Assembly: GCA_003553905.1 (NCBI GenBank)
Contig: PWEA01000003.1
Span: forward strand, 1 to 49,521
Reading direction: 5' to 3'
Length of the DNA: 49,521 bases
Source of the DNA: Candidatus Aenigmatarchaeota archaeon
Lineage (GTDB): Archaea; Aenigmatarchaeota; Aenigmatarchaeia; PWEA01
Below, in pieces: positions 25,321 to 35,800 of the stretch (position 1 is the stretch's first letter; each line of letters starts with the position of its first letter). The notes below the pieces were generated by a model, which had not been told where the DNA came from, ran no database searches, and was given only the letters and a program-made list of their open reading frames with translations. Made by a program: the position numbers and the translations under genes.

Positions 25321-25471
25321 GCGGGGGTACCCAAGCGGCCGAAACCTCAAGGTTTCGTACCTTGCCATTTGCCTCTCTTCGAGAGTAGGCTGATAAGGTG
25401 GCTAAAGGGGCAGCGTTGAGGGCGCTGTGCACGTAGGTGCTTCGTGAGTTCGAATCTCACCCCCCGCACCA
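25321..25471 (+). tRNA. tRNA-Leu(GAG) interrupted in the D-loop
   Basis: Acceptor GCGGGGG (25321-25327) pairs with CCCCCGC (25461-25467), followed by A and an encoded CCA. The anticodon stem CAGCG/CGCTG holds TTGAGGG with GAG at 25418-25420. The long variable arm GCAC-GTAG-GTGC marks a class II tRNA, and the T-arm is GTGAG/CTCAC. About 63 nt too many lie between the D-stem strands (CCC 25330-25332 and GGG near 25407). Removing 25340-25402 leaves an 88-nt tRNA with a normal D-loop. AACTTTTTAA about 35 bp upstream is the likely TATA box. Confidence 0.9.
25340..25402 (+). other. Presumed non-canonical D-loop intron of tRNA-Leu
   Basis: The extra segment is bounded by a repeated GGC, so its ends can slide by up to three bases. 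It has internal structure: hairpin GAAACC-TCAA-GGTTTC (25341-25356), helix ACCTT/AAGGT (25359-25363 with 25395-25399), and hairpin CTCTC-TTC-GAGAG. GCC at 25338-25340 can also stack GGC at 25400-25402 on the second helix. A canonical bulge-helix-bulge was not clearly resolved by eye. Confidence 0.65.
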
Positions 25472-25510
25472 TATTACTAAAACAGGAGACCGACCGGAAG
25501 AACTATTTCA

Positions 25511-26878
25511 TCAAAATTTGATATAAAGCCTATCGTCCTTTTTCTTCACAGTACCTATGATTTTACCCTTACCATCGATCCCTTCCTTCCTGGAAACTCC
25601 GAGCATATCATTGGTTTCATCGATAACTCTATAGTAATGATTCCCTTTACGCTCCCTTTTAAGTGGTTTTACCTTGACATCAAACATCACTTCTTTTTCC
25701 AAAAAGCGATCAGGATATTTAATTATATCATCGACTGTTGGGCTTTCTTCCATATCATTCTTCTTTTTCGCACGAAGTAAAACCAGGACAAAAATCAATA
25801 ACGCCAAGGGTATGGTAATCTTAAAAATCATTTCCAAATGACCGTCCGAAGAATAAAGATCGTCTTCTATAAACCCATCATCTGAATCTAAAATTAGACT
25901 GAAGCTTTCTGAGTATATAGAATCTTCTGTATTCAAAAAAAGTTCAATCTCATCGTCGAACTCTGACCTGTCCCGGGAAGATATATCAAGAAAAAACAAG
26001 GCCGTATCGCCGGGGCCTATTCTTCCTATGGTGTCCGGATCCGATCGATAAAAACTCTGATCAATAGCAGGCATAACTAAATAAATATCGTTCATGTTGC
26101 CTTCGCCTTCGTTCCTGACTTTAACATCCAAGGTTTCACTACCTCCGACCGGAATCTCCACCGTTTCGGGAAGTTTTATAATGGGCCTTGAGGGTGTATT
26201 TTCCAGTTCAATACCCGTCGAAACCTCGGACAAGACTTCACCAGCAAAAGAGGCTGAAAGCCTGACATCTTTGTTTCCTTCGGCATCACAAGCATCCAAC
26301 ACAAAAAAACCGTCCAGGGTCTCCGTAGAAGACGCTCTAACTTCGTCCTCAAAGGTATGAGAAAAGCCGTCACAAAAGATTTGAGCCTCCAACAGTACGC
26401 CGATATCATCTGTGCCTAGGTTTTTGAGGGAATATCTAAAAGGAATCCTTCCGTTCGGTTCTACTTTGTGGGAGACCGGCTCCATTTCTAAATCAAGAGG
26501 GCCGATCCCACCAGAAACGTCAAAAACGTTTCTGTGACTATCTACTATATCACCATCTTGGTCAGTGAACTCCAAAAATAACACATAACTACCGGCACTG
26601 TCTATCTGATGCCTGAAATAGAAAGTGCTGGTTTCTTCATGGAGATGAAAGGTTTCTTCTGCTTCGAGGATTCCCCTATGAAACAAAGAGACCTCGAAGG
26701 CATATGCATCATCTAAAGTCTCCAAACCATCCCCTTCCAGGGCTACTTCGACAGCACCACCGACTCTGTCTGGTTCATAAATTTCCGCTTCCGTCAAACC
26801 GGCTGCAGACACGCCAGAAGAAATGTAAAGTTGACACAAAACAAGAACAACGACAACAAGTAGGTTCTTTAAATCCAT
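25511..26878 (-). CDS. Exported CARDB-like protein with cytosolic OB-fold-like tail
   Basis: This 455-residue protein has a signal peptide (about 1-26), an acidic ectodomain of beta-sandwich repeats (for instance VEIPVGGSETLDVKVRNEGE, like CARDB/NEW3), a membrane segment near 350-368 (LALLIFVLVLL), a KKKN stop-transfer and a cytosolic tail of about 85 residues. The tail (TVDDIIKYPDRFLEKEVMF to IIGTVKKKDDRLYIKF) looks like an OB-fold. It is the last gene of the surface cluster. The tail could sense or bind a nucleic acid or protein inside the cell; that is inference. Confidence 0.75.
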   Translation of the reverse strand: MDLKNLLVVVVLVLCQLYISSGVSAAGLTEAEIYEPDRVGGAVEVALEGDGLETLDDAYAFEVSLFHRGILEAEETFHLHEETSTFYFRHQIDSAGSYVLFLEFTDQDGDIVDSHRNVFDVSGGIGPLDLEMEPVSHKVEPNGRIPFRYSLKNLGTDDIGVLLEAQIFCDGFSHTFEDEVRASSTETLDGFFVLDACDAEGNKDVRLSASFAGEVLSEVSTGIELENTPSRPIIKLPETVEIPVGGSETLDVKVRNEGEGNMNDIYLVMPAIDQSFYRSDPDTIGRIGPGDTALFFLDISSRDRSEFDDEIELFLNTEDSIYSESFSLILDSDDGFIEDDLYSSDGHLEMIFKITIPLALLIFVLVLLRAKKKNDMEESPTVDDIIKYPDRFLEKEVMFDVKVKPLKRERKGNHYYRVIDETNDMLGVSRKEGIDGKGKIIGTVKKKDDRLYIKF

Positions 26879-26911
26879 ATCTATTAAATTGTATTTGGTG
26901 TAATATATTTC

Positions 26912-28549
26912 TTACCTGCCAAACCGGGCCTCGTAGGCATTTCTTTTTTTCTTTCTATAAAAGAGGAAAAATACAAACAGGGACAGTATCAGGATAGCAA
27001 CACCTAGGATTATACGAAGTGTCGGAAAAACAGGTTCCTCCGTAACATCAACTTCCTGTTCTCTCCTAAGGATTGAGCCATCGAGAAGAAACTCGTAGTC
27101 TAAAACGTATGTCCCGGGCTCGACCTCTTTCCTAATCCTGATGCTAAACTCCACCTCTTCGGTTTCGCCAGCTTTTACAACACCATCCTTTACTTCTGGG
27201 TTTATACTCCATCCGTCGGGAACACCCGGTCTTACTTCAAAGCCTATGTCTCTGTCCATCTTGTTCTTTATAAGGAAAGAGGTATAGCCTAATCCGTCTG
27301 CCTCTATATCCTTGACTTCTACTTCTTCTACCTCTATATCATCAAAAAGTCTGTCTCTTCTAAAAGATATGTCCCTGGTATACCATTGACTGTAGTCCAC
27401 ATCCACGGAGATAGGCTTCCCGAATCCGTAACCAAATCCTCTGCTATCGTCCGGTCCAATCTCAAAAAAACTCCACAGTACCTCTTTTTCTTCTTCATAG
27501 ATCGCCTTCGGTGAAGGATCAAAATCTATCTTGTCTATCTCAACAGGAATCTCTTCTGATATGCGTTCATTGAGTTCAACTATATCGTAGCTGTTGTCAG
27601 TAGGATTCCATAACTCCATCCCAACGTATGTTTCTCCTTGTTCCCCATCTACATGTACATTTCTCTTGATGATGGGTCTATGCTCAGGAACGGACTTTAT
27701 TCTAATGTACAAGGTTGTACTGTCCAAAACTTCATCCTGGGTGCCCAGAGCTTTGATTTCCATCTCCTTGGCTGTACTCTCTGTATCCATCGGAATATCC
27801 ATATCCAAAAAGAACCCTCTTACTTCACCCGATTCGATGTTTTCTCTTGTAAAATCGATACTATGCCATCCGTCCTGATCATCTACCTCAAGATCAACAG
27901 AAGCCGATGCAGTACCCGAGTTCTTGAAAGACATCGGTATAGAAACCTCTTCACCGGGTACCATCTCCTTAAACACAACTCTTTCAACGAACTCTATCTC
28001 TTCCGATGGATCGGGCGGTGCAGCACCCGATCCGGACGAACGTCGGTCTGGCTCGGTTTCCTCCTCCCCCTCAACAACAACCATATGAAGAACACTCTTA
28101 GTGCCCTTATCCAACCCTTCATCTTCACCCAAAGTCTCATTCTCCGCTCTATAAACAACGGTAGCATTTACCATATATTCCCCCGGAGATAGATCATCAC
28201 CTAAGACGTAAGAAGTTCCTTTGTAATCTCCTATATCGAGTGTATCATTGTAATCAAACTCTCCCTGGTATTCCAAGTTTCCGTTGTCGTTATCGATCAC
28301 ATCGACCGTTGTAGTTGAATTGACATAGAAAGGAGAAGATCCTACGTTACGGAAAGACGTATAAAGTTCTATCTTCGTTCCTTCGGGTACTGTACTCTCG
28401 CTTATCTGTGAATACACTTCGGTCACAACTACCTCGTTTATCTCAAAGGCAAGGGGTTTTGTTGTATTAGGACTTCCTGCAGACGTAAAACCTGATAATA
28501 ATAAAAACACAAATATTACGACAAAAAGCAATTTTTCAGTCCTCATCAC
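26912..28549 (-). CDS. Exported protein with NEW3/CARDB-type beta-sandwich repeats and C-terminal anchor
   Basis: This 545-residue protein has a signal peptide, several beta-sandwich domains with the pattern of CARDB or NPCBM-associated NEW3 modules (VPGEEVSIPMSFKNSGTASA; VKAGETEEVEFSIRIRKEVE), and a C-terminal membrane helix (about 515-535) followed by RKKKR. It contains a low-complexity linker (RRSSGSGAAPPDPSEE). It is probably an extracellular scaffold or stalk. It lies 12 bp downstream of the preceding cluster gene, so it is likely co-transcribed. Confidence 0.75.
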   Translation of the reverse strand: MMRTEKLLFVVIFVFLLLSGFTSAGSPNTTKPLAFEINEVVVTEVYSQISESTVPEGTKIELYTSFRNVGSSPFYVNSTTTVDVIDNDNGNLEYQGEFDYNDTLDIGDYKGTSYVLGDDLSPGEYMVNATVVYRAENETLGEDEGLDKGTKSVLHMVVVEGEEETEPDRRSSGSGAAPPDPSEEIEFVERVVFKEMVPGEEVSIPMSFKNSGTASASVDLEVDDQDGWHSIDFTRENIESGEVRGFFLDMDIPMDTESTAKEMEIKALGTQDEVLDSTTLYIRIKSVPEHRPIIKRNVHVDGEQGETYVGMELWNPTDNSYDIVELNERISEEIPVEIDKIDFDPSPKAIYEEEKEVLWSFFEIGPDDSRGFGYGFGKPISVDVDYSQWYTRDISFRRDRLFDDIEVEEVEVKDIEADGLGYTSFLIKNKMDRDIGFEVRPGVPDGWSINPEVKDGVVKAGETEEVEFSIRIRKEVEPGTYVLDYEFLLDGSILRREQEVDVTEEPVFPTLRIILGVAILILSLFVFFLFYRKKKRNAYEARFGR

Positions 28550-28562
28550 TTATCACTTAGTG

Positions 28563-29123
28563 CTACTCTTTTGTATACCAATACCCAAAGAGCACCAAAA
28601 ACAAGACAACTACCACCAGGAGCACATTTTCAGCCGGGTAAGCTGTATATTTTACTGTAAATGGCATGGTATTCGTAGCAGTGGTTTCCCCATAGTTCAC
28701 CACGTTCCTAGCAGCTCCAGAATATTCATCTTCCTCGGGAAAAAATTCAAGTCGGAAGGGTCCCTTGAAATCCGTGCAGACTATCCGACAGTATTCATCC
28801 TGTTCTTCTTCACAAAGCTGGGTTATACAGCTCCTAAGCTCTTCGCCTTGCTCATCCTGGCACTTCTGTCTGTAGCCCACCAGTTCCATGTAACTTGGTT
28901 CAACGGCTTCAACAAAGTCTTGGAGCTCTTCTGTGTAATCAACTGTATGTTCGGTGGTGCCATCTACACCGGACCATATCATCAGATGACACATGGTCTT
29001 TTCTTCACCGGCATTCAGTTCTATTCTTGATTCAGAAGCAGTTATTCCGGCAAAAGCCCCTTGACTGGAAAAAATAAAAAATAAAACAAAGGCTACTGTA
29101 CACACTGCGAAATCTCTCTTCAT
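28563..29123 (-). CDS. Exported Cys-rich beta-sandwich protein with C-terminal anchor
   Basis: The 186 residues have a signal peptide (about 1-26), a beta-rich ectodomain opening with ITASESRIELNAGEEKT, a region of clustered cysteines (KCQD, SCITQLC, YCRIVC) and a C-terminal membrane helix (NVLLVVVVLFLVLFGYWY). The first strand pattern resembles DUF916/pilus-chaperone-type immunoglobulin-like domains, but this is only an impression. It lies between the four-Cys-domain protein and the NEW3 protein, consistent with a role in assembling or anchoring that surface material. Confidence 0.7.
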   Translation of the reverse strand: MKRDFAVCTVAFVLFFIFSSQGAFAGITASESRIELNAGEEKTMCHLMIWSGVDGTTEHTVDYTEELQDFVEAVEPSYMELVGYRQKCQDEQGEELRSCITQLCEEEQDEYCRIVCTDFKGPFRLEFFPEEDEYSGAARNVVNYGETTATNTMPFTVKYTAYPAENVLLVVVVLFLVLFGYWYTKE

Positions 29124-29142
29124 CTTCTATTCAGCCTCCATA

Positions 29143-29751
29143 TCAACAGGCACTTGAATCTTCGCTATCGAGGACTCCACAGAACTCGTACTGCACTTCG
29201 TAGGTTCCTGCCTCAACTGCATCTGCAACGTCTATGTAAAACATCTGCCTGCAGTGGTCTGCTTCCGTGATGTACGTTTCGCCGTCGTGGTACACAGAGT
29301 CACACCAGAGGCCAGCTTCATTACCTATCTCAGTCCAACCAGCATCATCGAACTCGCTTGTCTCCGACCATCCGCCTGATTCGTTGACGGTAACGTTGCT
29401 GTAAACTGTGAACCAGTCTTCATTGGTAGCCATCTGTTCGCTAAGCTTGTGGTACATGTCCACCGGCTGGTTTGTTGCATCGTCAACGTCTATCTGGTAA
29501 CCGTTTGACTCATCAGCATTCCCCAACGCTGCGTTACCTGTTGTTCCAGGATCCAGACTTCCGAAGTCAACTTCAGTTTCCAGGGCTCCGACGGGATGTA
29601 TAGCCATCCAGGCAGAGACCGTCGCTGTCAGAGGTGTTTCTCCAGTGTCCGCGTCCTGTCCTGAAGCAGAAACCAACGGCATCACCAGTCCCGCAATCAA
29701 AGTCACCATAACTATGGAGGTGATTGTAACCATTAATTTTTTCTTAGACAT
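29143..29751 (-). CDS. Secreted four-Cys beta protein, candidate filament subunit
   Basis: The 202-residue protein has a signal peptide (about 6-30) and a single ectodomain beginning AWMAIHPVGALETEVDFG. Conserved marks are VDFG, a GYQIDV strand, DDATNQPVDMYH and four cysteines (LWCD, HCRQ, EFCG, terminal AC). The same domain forms the last ~155 residues of the giant gene product encoded just upstream. The short size, strong signal peptide and own promoter (AAACTTTTTAAG about 25 bp before ATG 29751) suggest an abundant secreted subunit. It may be a TasA-like or donor-strand polymer, but that is inference. Confidence 0.75.
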   Translation of the reverse strand: MSKKKLMVTITSIVMVTLIAGLVMPLVSASGQDADTGETPLTATVSAWMAIHPVGALETEVDFGSLDPGTTGNAALGNADESNGYQIDVDDATNQPVDMYHKLSEQMATNEDWFTVYSNVTVNESGGWSETSEFDDAGWTEIGNEAGLWCDSVYHDGETYITEADHCRQMFYIDVADAVEAGTYEVQYEFCGVLDSEDSSAC

Positions 29752-29818
29752 AACTATCAACTACTTAAAAAGTTTGAAGTCTTTTCCTTATAAAGATTTC
29801 CCTTGTTATCAAACGAAA

Positions 29819-32800
29819 TCAAGCTCCACACACGTCACTTCCTGAACCAGACTCTGTGGCACAGTAGTGATAAGTGGTATTGTAGTCGCCTGTGGGCTGT
29901 GCTTCAGGAACGTTCAGCCAGTACCTCAACCAACAGTCGTCTCCAGCAACAAGATCCGAGCAGACACCATCTCCGATCAGACTGTAATCCGTGACGTTGA
30001 ACTCTATAGCACCGTCCACAACCAGGTTCGAGCCGTCGGGATCCGTAACGTTTGCCTGGTGAACAACATGTTCGGCACTCATGAAGTCATCCCCCGAAGT
30101 CAACCCACCGCCATCGGTGAAATGGTACAGATCTACATCTACGTTGGTAGCAGGGTCTATCGTTATATTGTAACCCGTGTTCCCGCCCGGATTGTTGTCT
30201 CCTGCATCCACGTCCTGAGATCCCGGCGACATCTCACCGAAGTCAACACCGGCCTCGAGGGCATTCGAAGGAGCTATCTCAATCCAAATATAATCCGTAG
30301 TAAAGTTTAGAACATCCCCTTCGGAAACCGTGCCATCTGCCTCGGCCACGGCCCTGAACTCGTAGGTGGTTACACCCTGTAAATTTGAAAGGTTGTGCTG
30401 GAACTCCCCTATATCCGTCAAGGTTTCTACTTCGGTTGAATTCCACTCTGTGGCTCCTTCTTCCCTCCAATCAAAGTAAACATCGGCGTCATCATAACCT
30501 CCTAACTCAATCAACTCACCGTGAAGTGTCGCTGAATCATGTGATATATCAGTGGCTTCGTCCGTTTGCACATCAAGAGAAACTTCATTTATCCATGCCG
30601 TAATGCTTTCGACGGTCGGTGACTCTTCGGTTTCTGTTGATAAATCGTATTTGAACCAGAGATACTCCTCGGTAAGGTTGGCTCCTTCTTCGACAAATGG
30701 CTCGCCATCAGTAGCCTCGAACCAGTCTTCACTATCCATTTCTGGCATCTGATCTGTATCGGTGAAGGCAAGAGAAATGTTTACATCTGTACCGGCTGGC
30801 TCATAGGACTCCCATGTTACTTCACTCTCCGAAACATCCTCTATCCCTGTATCGTAGGAGGTAGATATCCTATACCCCTCGGAATGGGCAAAGTCGGCGG
30901 TCAGGTTCATGGCATCCACATAGGCCCATGCTTCATCACCATGAGGATGTGAATCTGACTGGAGATAAATATTGGTCCTGACTGCATCCACTTCCCCTGT
31001 GGGAGTATATGTAGCAGATTCCTCAACCCACCCTGTAGAGCCCGAATGAGACAAAAGAGTTTCCCATGTTCCACCATCTCGTATCTCAAATATTATATCG
31101 GACTGAAGTGGTTCATCTCGCTCATATTCTACTTTATATGCTGCGGAGAAATCTAAATCCCCATCCACGTCCTCGGGCATGAAACCATCGAAGGTCTGTG
31201 TCACGGTTGCTTCCTCCACATCTTCTTGTTCCGACCAAGATTCTATCGAACCACCTTCCTCAAACTGATCGTAGCTCACCCATCCGGTCGAACCACCGTT
31301 CTGTATCCTCTCTATCTCCCAAGGATCCTCGCTGTCGTAAAGATGAATATTGTCCAAAACCTCCTGAAAACCAAACATAAGCTGGAGTCTATTGTGACTA
31401 TCAACTTTAACTTCCTGAACTCCCTCAAAATCTTCCACATCTGCAAACCAGGAGCCTTCGGGTAGTTGATGTGGTCCAACCACGGACCAGTCTGCAGCGA
31501 AGAACTCCGACACCAGACCCTCATATACCTCATCCTCCGTCTCTACAACCGCCTTGAACTCGTGTCTGCTTGTTTCGTTCAGCCCTGTGACCTGCCTCAA
31601 GAACTCACCCGTCTCCGTTAACGTCTGCGGATCAGTGCTTGTCCACTCCTCTTCACCAACCACTCGATGCTTGAAGTAGGCTTCAACAGAATCATAGGCA
31701 AACAACCTCGTTAACTCTCCCTGCAACAATGCCGAGCTTGCAGATGTGTTGTCGGCTCCGATCGTTGAGACCTCTATAGGCTCTGTGTCCGATACAGTAA
31801 CATAACCATCATCACCTCTCTCCTGTGCATCACCACCAGAAGCCCCCACCCCAGCTCCAGCACTAATCAGCTTCACCAAGTATTCATCATTGTAGTTCAT
31901 ATCACCAACACCTGCAGGATGTCCGTCCCCATCACCATGTCCATCACCACCGTATCCACCATAACCACCGTTTGAACATTCAGCATCTTCTGGGTCTCCA
32001 TATTCGGTTCCGTTACCACCTTCACCACAACGACCACCACCACTACCTCCAGTCTCATAACCATCATCTGTATCTGCTCCTCCACCTCCTGCGTCGGCAC
32101 CAGCCAGCCAAACTTCTTTTTCAGTCCCTTCATCGGCTACAACCTCGGTCGATCCACCACCAGCGCCAGTGTATGTTCCGGCAGCATCACCACCGCGGTG
32201 ATAGCCCCATCCACCTGACCCTCCATATTCTCCTCCTTCCCCAACATATACACTCAGCTCATCGAAGTCTGTGACATCGAACTCACCCTCAAAGTAGGCT
32301 CCATCCCCTCCACGACCGCTCCAACCTCCTGCACCACCTGCACCGGCGAGCTCAATACTCACAACATACAAATCGCTAACATTCACCGTTCTGACTATGC
32401 CTGGTGTAACGAAATCATCACCGAAATGCGGGCCCTGCCACCCGAGTGCAGGGTATCCTGTATTGTTTTCATGGTCCCTAACAATCTCATGATCGCCGCT
32501 GTACCAGGTTTCATGCTCTTCACTTGACATATCCCACTCTTCGTACACCGCTGGGTCCTCGCTGTATTCCCACGTCATCTGCTCCGTGGTCCTGGGTTCA
32601 CCACCGTAGCTCGTGTCCTGTCCCGTGGTATTGGTGTTCCAGTATGAGTTTTCGACGATGGTTTCACCATCCCATGCAACTAAACCACCAGAGGTACCCT
32701 CTGCATCGACGTATCCCGTAGCATATGAATTTTTAACAAATGCCTCTGCCTCTTCTGATGACCCAACAATCAGACCACCAACCAAGGTGCCCCCCTGAAC

Positions 32801-35800
32801 AGAGGCAGTCGAATACGAGTCCACGATGTTCCCATCGTGAACTCCGGCAAGCCCAGCTACCTGATCACCGTGTCCTACTATGTTGCCAGCAGCATAGCTT
32901 CTTCTTATATCAGCGTAGTTTTCTCCCACCAGACCGGCAACGTTCAGCCCATCACCGGTGACATTCACCACCGAATAAGAATTGGTTATTTGACCATCAA
33001 GGTTTTGGCCAACTAATCCAGCAGCAACAGAAAAATCACCCGCGTCCTGACCTGCATATACTTCTCCGATAGAATAGCTGTTATGGACGTTTGCACCTGC
33101 TTGTATTTCTCCCACCAGACCGGCAACGATTACTCTCCCAGTTATATTTATGTCTTCCAGGCCTACAGCCTCGATACGACCACCTTCCGTAGCGGCAAAC
33201 AGACCAACATAGTCCGTATCAGGCCTATTTATCTCGAGGCCTGTAATCGTGTGACCTCGTCCATACAGTACTCCTGTGAACGGGCTGTCTTCACCGCCTA
33301 TAGGATCCCAGCCTTCCTCTGTATCCACAAGCTCACCATAGCCTTCCGATGTTTGGTTTATATCATTTATCACCTCATACTGGGCGGTGAGGTTGTTCCT
33401 GACGCTATCTAGGTGATACCAGTTCTCAATCAGGAACGGATCTTCACCGGTCCCAGAACCACCCGGTGTAAACGTCAATGTGTTTCCTCTGCCCTCTTCT
33501 CCGTTGGCCACCCCCACGGCCCTGAACTCGTGGGTTGTGTAAGCCTCTAGGCCGTCAACGGTTTCGTTGAACGGTCCGGCTTCATAGAGGGTCGTATTAG
33601 TGGTTTCGTTCCACTCCACAACTCCTTCTTGACGGTACTCGAAATACACATCTGCTTCCGTGAAATCCTCCCTTAGATCTGTTAGGTTTCCATGAAGCGT
33701 CGCCGAGGTAGTTCCTATGTCATCCACCGGCTTTGTATCCACGATAATGGCAACGTCCTTCCATTCTTGCCATCCCAGGGCAGGGTATCCAACATTACTC
33801 TGGTGGTCTTCCACGGTCGCATGTTCACCGCTAAGCCAGGTCGCTGTTCCATCCTGAGACATGTTCCAGGTGTAGTATGTCTCCTCTCCGTTCCTGGCCT
33901 CGTACTCCCACGTCATTTCCTCCGTGTTCCTCAGACCCGAGTTTTCGTCCTTAGTTCCCTCGTCTGTGCCTATAAAATCGGCAGTATCAACCGTATCCTC
34001 GTTGGCATAGCTATTGGAAACAACACCATCTCCGTCATTGTTTCCAAGCAAACCGCCGAAATAGTCTCCATCACCGACTACTGCACCGGTAGCGTAGGAG
34101 TTTTCCACTGTTCCATCGTTCCTCCCAGCTCCTCCGCCGGCATATTCGTCGTCGGCCTGAACACTGCTTGTCGAATAACAGTCAACCACCTCCCCTTCGA
34201 ACAGGTCCCCGGTTATACCTCCTGTAAATCTATGTTCCGTTATGACATCGTTTCCAAGGCTCGCAGAACGCAGAATTCTCGCCCCTCCTGTAACTCTGCC
34301 TGCAATTGCTCCAATGTAGTAGGCGTCTACATCTCCATCATATAGGTAGAAGTACGAACCCTCGACAGAAAGGTTTACAACCTCCCCACCATCCAGGTGT
34401 GCAAAAAGACCGTTCCAGTATCCACTCCACTCGGCATGGATTCCGCTTATCGAATGTCCTCCGCCATCAAAAGTGCCCGAAAACCTTTCTTCGTCGCCCC
34501 AGTCTATCCATTCCTGCTGGTCGTGATTCGAACCTATAGGGACAAATCCCTGTCCACCGGGTGCATCCTCGTTTGCTGTCTCACCGGCTACTTCGTCGTA
34601 ACCAGGACTCGTCTCGTTCAGATCGTTCTGAAGCTCGTAGTATGCTGTAAGGTTTTCACGGGTCTGGTTCAGGTGATACCAGTCCTCGACTAAAAACGGA
34701 TCTTCGGCGGTTCCTAAACCACCCGCAGTGAAGGACTGTATCTCGCCGACATCTTCATCACTTCCGTGAACCACCGCCCTGTACTCATACGTTTTATACG
34801 GTTTAAGCTCCTGGATGGTTTCACTGTACGTATCCGGCTCGGTAAGAATCTGTTCGTCTGTCTCACTCCAGCCAGTTTCACCCTTTTTCCTGTACCTGAA
34901 GAAGGCATGACCTTCATCGTAACCTCTGAGAGATCTGAGGTCCCCAGAAACAGTCGCATCGGTTATAGAAACATATTTAGGAGGGCCTGTCTCAACGTGC
35001 AGGTGCCGAAGTGTCCTAAAGGTGAGTACGTCGCCGTAAACAGTTTCTTCCTCTGTCTCTGCTGTTGTTCTGAACTCATAATCTGTATTTTCATATAAAC
35101 CCGAGACCTCATGATAAAAATCTCCTAGCTCTGTCATCGTTTTCTCGGAAGTATTTTCCCATGGAACTTCCTCTCCCATCTCCTCTCTGTACTGGAAGTA
35201 GACCTGGGCCTCCTCATAACCCACCATATTGACAAGTTCACCTCGGAGTACAGCTGATTCCGAAGTTATGTTGTCTGCCTCGTTGGTGGACAGGTTTAAT
35301 CCTTTTTCCTCGATTATCACCTCCTCGGCGTCTTCGTCGTCCTCACTCTGAACGGTAACCATGTCCGTTCCTCCTTCACCTACCTCGGTCTCCCAAACCA
35401 AATCCATAGTCTCGTTCTCATCAACACCAAGCGTCAAATTTTCGTGCGTATCCACAAGATTAGAATCGAAGTCCAGTAGCTCTATATCCTGCGTTCCTTC
35501 TAGCTCGCCGATGTTATAAATATCGACCGTTACTGTCAGATTTTCTCCTTCCATAACAGGAGAATCTGTACCAATGATAGTTACATCAAAATAAGGGATT
35601 TCGATATCCTCCTCAACCTCCAATACATAGCCTTCTATTAGGGGACCTCCGTTCTCGTCTTGTCTAAGCTCGTACTCCACACTATAACGACTACCCTCGG
35701 AAAGATCGAAGTCTTCTGTATCGAAGGCATTCGAACCTTCTTCCAGACCCTTCCAATCGCTCCACTGGTCTATTTCGCCGTCTCCTGTCGTATCCACACC

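Noticed and set aside
25321-25471. Two overlapping or nested tRNA genes
   Set aside because: Only one acceptor stem, one anticodon arm and one T-arm can be drawn. The extra sequence has no anticodon-like loop of its own.
27638-28192. 184-codon plus-strand open frame over the NEW3-type gene
   Set aside because: It is antisense to a clear signal-peptide protein with domain repeats and has no start signals.
32700-33200. Possible CRISPR-like or short tandem DNA repeats
   Set aside because: The periodicity is in the protein (GLUG motifs). The DNA copies diverge and there are no constant repeats separated by unique spacers.
33692-34345. Long plus-strand open frame (217 codons) inside the giant surface gene
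   Set aside because: It is antisense to repeated, well-patterned coding sequence, has no promoter or ribosome-binding site and shows no protein-like domain.
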